A stretch of DNA of 5,533 nt, taken from the NCBI GenBank assembly GCA_903904095.1, contig CAIVBF010000114.1, forward strand, positions 1 to 5,533, given 5' to 3'. This document shows, one piece after another, positions 1-5,420 of the stretch. The notes beneath the pieces were generated by a model, which worked only from the letters and a program-made list of their open reading frames with translations, was not told the DNA's origin and made no database searches. The position numbers and the translations under genes are program-made. Source of the stretch: an uncultured bacterium. Its GTDB lineage: Bacteria > Patescibacteriota > Patescibacteriia > Patescibacteriales > UBA12465. Position 1 is the first letter of the stretch; each line of letters opens with the position of its first letter.

Positions 1-1
1 A

Positions 2-568
2 TTTGGCTTATCGGATTTAGAGCCACATATTTCTTCTAAAACTTTGGAGTTTCATTACGGGAAACACCATCAAACCTATATTGATAATCTTAATAAACTG
101 ATTGCCGGGTCTGATTTGGAATCAGAAACTTTAGAAAATATCATTATTAAAACAAGCGGTAATGCAGAAAAAATAGGAATTTTTAATAACGCCGCTCAAG
201 TTTATAATCATAACTTTTTCTGGTTAAGTTTAAGCCCGGTTTCAAAACCGTTAGAAATTCCAGAGAACTTGCTTAAAATTATTAACGGTTCGTTCGGGTC
301 TCTTGATAATTTCCATGCTGAATTTAAAAATGCCTGTCTAACTCAATTTGGGAGCGGTTGGGCCTGGCTCATAAAAGACGGGGAAGGATTGAAAATAATG
401 AAAACGGCTAATGCCGATACCCCTATTGCCCATGGACTTAAACCACTATTTGTTATTGATGTCTGGGAACATGCTTATTATTTAGATTTCCAAAATCGTC
501 GAGCTGATTATGTTGAGGGAATTTTGAAAAATTTAATAAATTGGAAATTTATTGAAAGTAATATCTAG
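2..568 (+). CDS. sodB: Iron-type superoxide dismutase, 5'-truncated by window edge
   Basis: Superoxide dismutase converts superoxide to oxygen and hydrogen peroxide in the cytoplasm. The frame is open from base 2, so the first visible residues (FGLSDLEPHISSKT) belong to the protein. A TTG at 44 is internal, because the Fe/Mn-SOD N-terminus aligns upstream of it. Numbering from base 2, the four metal ligands are present: His18 (in EFHYGKHHQTY), His70 (YNHNFFW), Asp153 and His157 (DVWEHAYY). Gln66 in NNAAQVYNH sits where iron SODs carry their active-site Gln. The later TANADTP segment has Ala where manganese SODs usually have Gln, so I call it Fe-type; metal use cannot be proven from sequence. 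The visible 188 residues are near full length (E. coli SodB is 193), so only about ten N-terminal residues are missing. The C-terminus (INWKFIESNI) is the expected one. A phosphatase gene follows after 56 bases. Confidence 0.95.
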   Translation, partial: FGLSDLEPHISSKTLEFHYGKHHQTYIDNLNKLIAGSDLESETLENIIIKTSGNAEKIGIFNNAAQVYNHNFFWLSLSPVSKPLEIPENLLKIINGSFGSLDNFHAEFKNACLTQFGSGWAWLIKDGEGLKIMKTANADTPIAHGLKPLFVIDVWEHAYYLDFQNRRADYVEGILKNLINWKFIESNI

Positions 569-624
569 AATATCTTTTAGAGTTATTTAGTCTAAATGAG
601 AAAAAAGTTTAAATTAATTTTTTT

Positions 625-1296
625 ATGTACCAAAATCCTTATATTAAAATAAAACCTAAAACCAAAAAACCGTATACGGAAATTTTTTTGGTTCGTCATT
701 GTAATCCTGATTATAGTCTTGAGTCAAAAGTTGGTGAAAGACAGATGCCTTTATCCAAGGAAGGTCGTAAGCAAAGAAAGTATTTAACTAAAACATTGCT
801 CACTCTGGGTTTAGAGAAAATGTATGCGAGCGAACTTAAGCGCGCCCAGGAGACAGCTTTTCCTTGCGCCGAAAAAATTAAAAAAGAAATTATTATTGAT
901 GGCCGGTTGAATGAAATTGATTGGAAAAATTGGTCTCAAATCAAATATTTCCACATGTCTGAGAAAAAACGAGCTAAGCATTTAAAAAATTATCGTGATC
1001 TTGATAATCAATTAGATAAGATGCAGGTTATCGCCCGGCGCGCTTTAGCCGATATTTTCAAAAACAATAAGGGGCGCAGGGTGGCCATCTTTTCTCACGG
1101 TAATTTTATTAGAGCACTTTTAACCGGGATACTTAACGCTGATGTAATTGGATTTTTATCTTTAGAAATTTTTCAATCGTCAATTAGCAAATTAGTTATT
1201 GACCGAGATGGCTATATTAAGATTAGTTATATTAATGACGTAAGTCATTTACCGATTATTCCTCAAGAAGATTTATTTACTACGCTTCATGATTAA
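625..1296 (+). CDS. Histidine phosphatase family protein (phosphoglycerate mutase-like)
   Basis: This 223-residue cytoplasmic protein belongs to the histidine phosphatase (phosphoglycerate mutase-like) superfamily, which transfers phosphate through a phospho-histidine. The signature is VRHCNP, with Arg24 and His25 (nucleophile), and Cys26 replacing the more common Gly of the RHG motif. The other expected residues are visible: the PLSKEG segment (42-47), Arg73 in SELKRAQETA, Glu97 in LNEIDW (likely proton donor), and His158 in FSHGNFIRALL. All catalytic positions are therefore intact and it should be an active phosphatase. The substrate cannot be told from sequence; members act on phosphosugars, nucleotides, cobalamin precursors or phosphoproteins. 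The N-terminus carries a short Lys-rich extension of about 18 residues before the first strand. The ATG at 625 has no recognisable Shine-Dalgarno, only an A/T-rich leader. The next gene starts 11 bases after the stop, suggesting co-transcription. Confidence 0.9.
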   Translation: MYQNPYIKIKPKTKKPYTEIFLVRHCNPDYSLESKVGERQMPLSKEGRKQRKYLTKTLLTLGLEKMYASELKRAQETAFPCAEKIKKEIIIDGRLNEIDWKNWSQIKYFHMSEKKRAKHLKNYRDLDNQLDKMQVIARRALADIFKNNKGRRVAIFSHGNFIRALLTGILNADVIGFLSLEIFQSSISKLVIDRDGYIKISYINDVSHLPIIPQEDLFTTLHD

Positions 1297-1307
1297 TTTT
1301 GTGATTT

Positions 1308-2816
1308 ATGTGTTTTAAAAAGAAACATCTAATTTCCGCTATTATAATTGGCACAATTCTTCAGGGCCTTATTGTTAATGTCAAAAATGTTTCAGCGGCT
1401 ACGAACCTCAGTGGCCGTATTTTATTGCAAGTTCAGTCGCATGGCGAGGCTTGGTATGTTAATCCGTTAAATAATCGCCGTTATTATTTGGGCCGACCGA
1501 CAGATGCTTATAATGTAATGCGTAATTTAGGTTTAGGAATTTCTAACAAAGATTTCGCCGTGATTTCTAATTCTTCAACTCGCTTAGCTGGCCGAATTTT
1601 AATTAAAGTTGAAGATTATGGCAGGGCATATTATTTTGATCCGAGTAATTTAAAACTTTATTATCTTGGCCGACCCGATGATGCTTTTCAGGTAATGAGA
1701 CAGCGCGGCCTAGGGATAACTGATTTTGATTTAAATAAGATTTCAATGGCTAGTAATTCTGCCTCGGTTCCAGTCGTTTCTTTGAATACTTCTCCAGTTA
1801 CTCAAGCACCGACTGATTTAAAAGTTTCTACTTATAATTTTAAATATAAAAACTTAATTCAAGAAATTAGCCTTGATTTGTCCTCATCTTTATATCAAAG
1901 TTACTCTAATTCGCCAAAAGTTTTTACATATCAGACAAATAACGAACCGCCTAATTTACGCGAATCTTTTTACGGCTTATTTCTAAAGCTCAAAAGTAAT
2001 GATAATAGTATTGATAGCGCTATCTTTAAACTGAAAGCCATTGCTCTCCAGAATGATTTAAGTAATGATGAAATTGTAAACTTAGTAATGGCCTGGGTCC
2101 AATATATTCCTTATGATCAAGCTAAATTAAATGCCAATGTCCAATCTAATAATAACCCTTATTATCCTTATGAAACACTTTATTTAGACAGGGGCGTTTG
2201 TTCAGATAAGACTTTTTTGGCGATTGTTCTTCTGCGGAAATTGGGTTATGGAGCGGCAATTTTAGATTTTCCTGATCTAAATCATACCGCGGCGGGAATT
2301 CAATGTCCCCTTAGTGATTCAATTAATTCTTCCGGATACTGCTATATTGAGACAACTAATTATTTTCCAATTGGTGTTATTCCCCAAACAATAAATTCCG
2401 GTCAAGCTCAAAATGCTACCAATGAATTTGTTAACTTATTTAGCTCGTCTAATTTAGGGCGCATTGAAATATTGCAAAAAACCAGTGGAAAAATATACCA
2501 GGGGATGGTGATTGTTAAAGCTCAGGCGGAAAGTTTAAAAAATGAAAAAGATTATTTAAGTGCTGAAGAAAATAATATTAATAACGCAGCCAGTGATTTA
2601 AAAATTAAAGAAAATGATTTAAGTGATTTTAAAATAAAAATGGATAACTACTATAATAATGGGGAAACCTCTCTCTATAATAGTTTAATTTCTAGTTATA
2701 ATAATCTGGTTAATAGTTACAACGCTGATCTATCTATTTATCGCACTAGAGTTGCGGATTATAATAAGCGCGCTGACGCTTTTTATAAATCTTCCAAGGA
2801 CTTTTATCAACAGTAA
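1308..2816 (+). CDS. Secreted protein with two 53-residue repeats and a transglutaminase-like domain
   Basis: I do not recognise this 502-residue protein as a named family member, but its architecture is readable. Residues 1-30 look like a signal peptide: Lys4-6, a hydrophobic core at about 8-23, and a plausible cleavage after VSA (28-30). Two copies of one module follow (34-86 and 93-145), sharing GRIL, Y-P, YYLGRP, DA, VMR and GLGI. A Ser/Thr/Pro-rich linker runs from about 146 to 175. Residues ~250-350 resemble a transglutaminase-like cysteine-peptidase core: Cys298 in DRGVCSDKTF followed by a hydrophobic helix, His326 in LNHTAAG, and Glu348 in YCYIETT as the probable third member. Cys333 and Cys345 could form a disulfide outside the cell. 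Residues ~403-500 are Asn/Lys/Tyr-rich and helical, probably coiled coil. The ATG at 1308 is forced by an in-frame TGA at 1302-1304. I infer an extracellular or surface enzyme acting on protein or peptide links; the substrate is unknown. Confidence 0.8.
   Translation: MCFKKKHLISAIIIGTILQGLIVNVKNVSAATNLSGRILLQVQSHGEAWYVNPLNNRRYYLGRPTDAYNVMRNLGLGISNKDFAVISNSSTRLAGRILIKVEDYGRAYYFDPSNLKLYYLGRPDDAFQVMRQRGLGITDFDLNKISMASNSASVPVVSLNTSPVTQAPTDLKVSTYNFKYKNLIQEISLDLSSSLYQSYSNSPKVFTYQTNNEPPNLRESFYGLFLKLKSNDNSIDSAIFKLKAIALQNDLSNDEIVNLVMAWVQYIPYDQAKLNANVQSNNNPYYPYETLYLDRGVCSDKTFLAIVLLRKLGYGAAILDFPDLNHTAAGIQCPLSDSINSSGYCYIETTNYFPIGVIPQTINSGQAQNATNEFVNLFSSSNLGRIEILQKTSGKIYQGMVIVKAQAESLKNEKDYLSAEENNINNAASDLKIKENDLSDFKIKMDNYYNNGETSLYNSLISSYNNLVNSYNADLSIYRTRVADYNKRADAFYKSSKDFYQQ
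1407..1742 (+). repeat. Tandem protein-level repeat: two 53-residue modules
   Basis: Codons 34-86 and 93-145 of the secreted protein encode two copies of the same module, with a 59-residue period. Both read L-(S/A)-GRIL-(L/I)-(Q/K)-V, then G-x-A-(W/Y)-Y, a Pro turn, (R/K)-x-YYLGRP, DA-(Y/F)-x-VMR, and GLGI-(S/T). More than half the positions are identical in protein, but the DNA copies differ widely in synonymous positions. This is therefore an old duplication, not a recent one or a recombination-active DNA repeat. The aromatic- and Gly-rich pattern suggests a small beta-rich binding module, by inference only. Confidence 0.85.
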
Positions 2817-2846
2817 TTGATATATAAATAGTATTTTGTCAAGGTA

Positions 2847-2875
2847 TTTACAAAAATAAGTTTTTCCTTTATATT
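2847..2875 (+). promoter_or_regulatory. Predicted sigma70-type promoter for rpsB-tsf
   Basis: TTTACA (2847-2852) and TATATT (2870-2875) each match the -35 and -10 consensus at five of six bases and are separated by exactly 17 bases. The predicted RNA start is near 2882, giving a leader of about 119 bases before rpsB. It lies in the only long intergenic gap of the window, ahead of a ribosomal operon, which supports it. The AT-rich background raises the chance of a false match. Confidence 0.6.
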
Positions 2876-2884
2876 ATTAGCAGA

Positions 2885-2913
2885 GGTTTGCTCATACCGA
2901 ACAAACCCTTTTT
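2885..2913 (+). terminator. Hairpin plus T-run: upstream terminator or leader attenuator
   Basis: GGTTTG (2885-2890) pairs perfectly with CAAACC (2902-2907). Two more pairs inside the loop are possible (2892-2893 with 2899-2900), and five T's follow at 2909-2913. The layout is that of an intrinsic terminator, though the stem is short. It lies 68 bases after the secreted-protein stop, so it could end that transcript. It also starts only about three bases after the predicted rpsB RNA start, so for that RNA it would be a 5'-terminal hairpin. Which role applies cannot be decided from sequence. Confidence 0.4.
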
Positions 2914-2922
2914 AAATAATCA

Positions 2923-2982
2923 TGCTCCTATGGCGCCTAGCCATTATTTTCTTGTTTAGTATTAAGCTAAACTGAGGGAGCA
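2923..2982 (+). promoter_or_regulatory. Structured rpsB leader: candidate three-way-junction RNA
   Basis: Three helices can form together in the rpsB 5' leader. P1 closes the element: TGCTCCT (2923-2929) with GGGAGCA (2976-2982), six Watson-Crick pairs plus one G-U. P2 starts at the very next base: ATGGC (2930-2934) with GCCAT (2940-2944), loop GCCTA. P3 is GTTTAG (2954-2959) with CTAAAC (2967-2972), plus a possible U-G pair and a five-base loop. The 3' strand of P1 contains GGGAG, which resembles a Shine-Dalgarno but lies 20 bases from the rpsB ATG, too far for normal use. S2 represses its own mRNA through a leader structure in some bacteria, so an S2-responsive role is a reasonable guess. 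I cannot match it to a named RNA family. Confidence 0.5.
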
Positions 2983-3000
2983 GAAGTAATAAAGAAAAAT

Positions 3001-3693
3001 ATGATAAAGACTCCAAGTCTAGAAGAAATGTTAAAAGCCGGTGCCCATTTTGGCCACCGCACTAACCGTTGGCACCCGAAAATGAAGCAATTTATTTTCA
3101 CTTCAAAAAACGGTATTTATATTATTGACCTTAAAAAGACTCAAGAAAAGTTAGAAGAAGCTTTAGAGTTCATGGTTAAGCTTGTTGGCGAAGGTAAGAG
3201 CATTTTATTTGTTGGCACCAAGAATCAGGTTTCTGAACCGATGAAGAAAATGGCTATTGCGGCCGCTCAGCCTTATATTGTTGGAAAGTGGTTAGGTGGT
3301 TATTTAACTAATTTCTTGATTGTAAAGAAATCGGTTAAAAAATACTTAGATTTAACTGAAAAAAGAGATGGCGGTAAACTTGAAAAATATACAAAAAAAG
3401 AACGTTTAAACTTTGATCGTGAGATTAAAAAGTTAGAATTAAGAGTCGGTGGTTTAACTACTCTTAACAAACTGCCCGACGCTCTATTTGTTTGGGACAT
3501 CAAAGAAGAAGAAACGGCCATTAAAGAGGCTAGACAAAAGAATATCCCAATTATCGCTATTTGCGATACTAATGTTAATCCGGACGAAGTTAATTATCCA
3601 ATTCCAGCCAATGATGATGCTACCAAAACAATCCAATTAATATTAGATTCTATTGAAGACGCCTTGGTAGCGGCCAAAAAAAATATTAAATAA
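3001..3693 (+). CDS. rpsB: 30S ribosomal protein S2
   Basis: S2 binds 16S rRNA between the head and body of the small ribosomal subunit and is needed for S1 docking and initiation where S1 is present. The 230-residue protein is full length (E. coli S2 is 241). Family landmarks are in order: GAHFGHRTNRWHPKM (14-28), NGIYIIDLKKT (37-47), ILFVGTKNQ (68-76), WLGGYLTNF (97-105), a charged coiled-coil insertion (about 106-148), GGLTTLNKLPDALFVWD (150-166) and CDTNVNPDEVNYPIPANDDA (188-207). The ATG at 3001 is the first start codon after an in-frame TAA at 2968. It is preceded by an A-rich stretch rather than a proper Shine-Dalgarno. It heads the rpsB-tsf operon, with its own predicted promoter and a folded leader upstream. 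Confidence 0.98.
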   Translation: MIKTPSLEEMLKAGAHFGHRTNRWHPKMKQFIFTSKNGIYIIDLKKTQEKLEEALEFMVKLVGEGKSILFVGTKNQVSEPMKKMAIAAAQPYIVGKWLGGYLTNFLIVKKSVKKYLDLTEKRDGGKLEKYTKKERLNFDREIKKLELRVGGLTTLNKLPDALFVWDIKEEETAIKEARQKNIPIIAICDTNVNPDEVNYPIPANDDATKTIQLILDSIEDALVAAKKNIK

Positions 3694-3701
3694 ATATAAT
3701 T

Positions 3702-3737
3702 TTCCATATTAATTATCATTTGATAGTTATATCGGAA
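3702..3737 (+). promoter_or_regulatory. rpsB-tsf intercistronic hairpin covering the tsf SD-like site
   Basis: Nearly the whole spacer folds on itself. TTCC (3702-3705) pairs with GGAA (3734-3737), ATA (3706-3708) with TAT (3730-3732), and TAATTATC (3710-3717) with GATAGTTA (3722-3729, one G-U). The loop is ATTT, with single bulges at 3709 and 3733, giving about 15 pairs. GGAA is the only SD-like sequence before the tsf ATG (spacing 9), so the hairpin would mask it. There is no T-run, so it is not a terminator. The stem is A/T-rich and of moderate stability. Confidence 0.45.
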
Positions 3738-3746
3738 TTTAAAAAT

Positions 3747-4541
3747 ATGGAACTCATTAAACAATTAAGAGAAATGACTGGCGCGGGAATGGTTGATTGT
3801 CAGAAAGCTTTGAAAGAAGCTAATAATGATTTAAATCTAGCGGTTGAAATATTGCGTAAAAAGGGAATCGCCAAAGCGGCTAAAAGAACCGATCGCGATA
3901 CAAATGAAGGCATTGTTAAAGTTATGACTAATGCTGATAAAACAGAAGCTTATATATTAGAGCTTAATTCGGAAACAGATTTCGTTTCTAGAAACGATAA
4001 ATTTCAATCTTTCGCTGAGTCAGCTATTCAGTTACTTAAGGAAAATCGCAGCGAAGATCTGAATGCCCTCCTGTCTTTAAAAATGCAGGATATGACTGTA
4101 GAAGAAACTCTTGCTAATTTAAGCGGTACAATCGGTGAAAAAATGAATATAAAGCGTTTTGATATTATTAAAGGAGCGACTGTTGCTGCCTATTCTCATT
4201 TAGGCGGGAAGATGGGGGTTTTAGTTTCTCTTGATCAACCCGATAAATCAGAATTAGCGATGGATATTGCCATGCAGGTTGCGGCCGCTAATCCTAAGTA
4301 TTTAATTCCGGCCGAAGTTGAAGTAGCCGAAATGGAAAAAGAAAAGGAAATCTACAAAGAACAGCTTTTGAAAGAAGGAAAACCAGTTGAAATGGTTGAT
4401 AAGATTGTAGCTGGTAAAATGGGTAAATATTATTCAGAAGTTTGTTTAGTTGAACAGGAATTTATTAAGGATGATAAGAAAAAAATAAAAGACATTTTAG
4501 GCGGAACGAATGTACTTAAATTTGTCCGCTACTCTCTCTAA
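3747..4541 (+). CDS. tsf: Elongation factor Ts
   Basis: EF-Ts is the guanine-nucleotide exchange factor that releases GDP from EF-Tu during translation. I start the gene at ATG 3747, giving 264 residues beginning MELIKQLREMTGAGMVDCQKAL, the usual EF-Ts N-terminus. A TTG at 3720 in the same frame would add nine unconserved residues and lies in the loop of a predicted hairpin. Visible parts are the UBA-like N-terminal domain (about 1-45), the EF-Tu-contacting TDFV motif (77-80, in ELNSETDFVSRN), IGEKMNIKRF (129-138), the core segment around HLGGKMGVLV (151-160), MQVAAANPKYL (176-186), and a C-terminal region with EVCLVEQEFIKDD (231-243). Length is close to the family norm (E. coli 283). It follows rpsB by 53 bases, the standard bacterial order, and a strong hairpin terminator lies directly downstream, closing the operon without pyrH or frr. 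Confidence 0.97.
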   Translation: MELIKQLREMTGAGMVDCQKALKEANNDLNLAVEILRKKGIAKAAKRTDRDTNEGIVKVMTNADKTEAYILELNSETDFVSRNDKFQSFAESAIQLLKENRSEDLNALLSLKMQDMTVEETLANLSGTIGEKMNIKRFDIIKGATVAAYSHLGGKMGVLVSLDQPDKSELAMDIAMQVAAANPKYLIPAEVEVAEMEKEKEIYKEQLLKEGKPVEMVDKIVAGKMGKYYSEVCLVEQEFIKDDKKKIKDILGGTNVLKFVRYSL

Positions 4542-4552
4542 TAAAATTATCT

Positions 4553-4577
4553 AGCCCAAGTTTTTCTTGGGCTTCTT
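4553..4577 (+). terminator. Intrinsic terminator after tsf
   Basis: AGCCCAAG (4553-4560) pairs perfectly with CTTGGGCT (4566-4573), an 8-base-pair stem with four G-C pairs and a TTTTT loop. The tail TCTT is a short, imperfect T-run. It starts 11 bases after the tsf stop and ends 13 bases before the next ATG. It should end the rpsB-tsf transcript, with some read-through into ricT likely given the weak tail. The reverse strand lacks a T-run, so it is not bidirectional. Confidence 0.75.
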
Positions 4578-4590
4578 AAAATATAATTAA

Positions 4591-5415
4591 ATGCTAATTG
4601 CTAAAATACAATTTGCCCCTTGGGATAAATTTTATAATTTTTCGCTTGGTGGTCTTGATCTTGCTATTGGTAATTACGTTATTGTTGACACAGAATTAGG
4701 GACTGAATTAGGAAAAATTGTTTCTATAATTTCTGCGCCTAGTAATAATATTGTTAATGGCAAAGAAGAGGAACGTGAAATAAAACCAATTATTCGTAAA
4801 GCTACTTATGACGATGTCGCTAGACTGCCCAGTGCTGAAAAAAAGGAGGAAGTTTTAAAGAATTGCCAAGACTTAATTTTAAGACAAGGACTGTCAATGA
4901 AATTGGTTGATGTTCATTTTTCTTTTGAAGGGAATAGAATGAATTTCGCTTTTATTGCCGAAGGTAGAGTTGATTTTAGGGAATTAGTTAAAGAATTAGC
5001 TGCGCAATTTAATGTTAATATTCGTTTAACTCAAATCGGTACACGCGACGAAGCTAAAATAACTGGTGATTGCGGCCCTTGTGGGAAAGAATTATGCTGC
5101 AAAGGAGTATTAAAAGAATTTTCTTCAATTACTTCGGAAATGGCTGAAGCCCAGCAAGTTGTTAATCGTGGTTCGGAAAGAATCTCGGGGATGTGCGGGC
5201 GTTTAATGTGCTGCTTGGCTTATGAATATGAAGGCTATAAAGATTTAGCCAGTAAATTGCCGCCGATCGGCACAAAAGTTAATGTAGACGGCGTAAGAGG
5301 GGTTGTTGTCGGACAGCATATTTTGAAACAGGTTGTTGACGTAAAAGTTCCCGCCGAAAAGAGCGATGAGCGAGACACAATCATCCCGGTTGATATTAAT
5401 CGAAAAAAGAAATAA
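4591..5415 (+). CDS. ricT: PSP1 domain protein, RicT/YaaT-like
   Basis: The protein resembles B. subtilis RicT (YaaT), a cytoplasmic PSP1-domain protein. There it works with RicA and RicF in a complex carrying two [4Fe-4S] clusters that assists RNase Y in mRNA maturation. The 274 residues show an N-terminal beta-rich segment (about 1-48, with GNYVIVDTELGTELGKI), then the PSP1 core: SMKLVDVHFSFEGNRMNFAF (102-121), VDFRELVKELAAQF (127-140) and QIGTRDEAKITGDCGPCG (148-165). Cysteines at 161, 164, 169, 170, 202, 207 and 208 fall in CGPCGKELCC and GMCGRLMCCL, the conserved RicT cysteine blocks, consistent with cluster binding. The ATG at 4591 is fixed by a TAA directly before it, and there is no Shine-Dalgarno. 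No RicA or RicF partner is in the window, so the Bacillus role is transferred by homology only. The next gene follows within five bases. Confidence 0.9.
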   Translation: MLIAKIQFAPWDKFYNFSLGGLDLAIGNYVIVDTELGTELGKIVSIISAPSNNIVNGKEEEREIKPIIRKATYDDVARLPSAEKKEEVLKNCQDLILRQGLSMKLVDVHFSFEGNRMNFAFIAEGRVDFRELVKELAAQFNVNIRLTQIGTRDEAKITGDCGPCGKELCCKGVLKEFSSITSEMAEAQQVVNRGSERISGMCGRLMCCLAYEYEGYKDLASKLPPIGTKVNVDGVRGVVVGQHILKQVVDVKVPAEKSDERDTIIPVDINRKKK

Positions 5416-5420
5416 ATTTT

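Noticed and set aside
44..46. TTG 44 as the start of the superoxide dismutase
   Set aside because: The upstream codons in the same frame encode the expected SOD N-terminal sequence (L-PHISSKT), so the gene continues off the left edge.
576..596. Small inverted repeat TTTAGA/TCTAAA between sod and the phosphatase
   Set aside because: Six A/T-rich pairs around a nine-base loop without a T-run are expected by chance in such DNA.
1407..1742. Recent DNA duplication or recombination hotspot at the two modules
   Set aside because: Similarity is at the protein level; synonymous positions are largely divergent and no long identical DNA stretch was seen.
3300..3521. Open reading frame of 73 codons on the minus strand inside rpsB
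   Set aside because: It lies wholly antisense to the highly conserved S2 gene, has no recognisable domain and no start signal; it is a by-product of S2 codon use.
3695..3700. TATAAT just after the rpsB stop, as a tsf promoter
   Set aside because: No -35-like hexamer at a workable distance; tsf is normally read from the rpsB promoter.
3720..3746. TTG start adding nine residues (MIVISEFKN) to EF-Ts
   Set aside because: EF-Ts proteins begin at or near the MELIKQLRE segment; the extension is not conserved in character, lacks an SD and sits in a predicted hairpin.
4582..4587. Perfect TATAAT just before ricT
   Set aside because: It ends three bases before the ATG, so the RNA would start inside the gene, and no -35 lies at 16-18 bases; probably A/T-rich chance.
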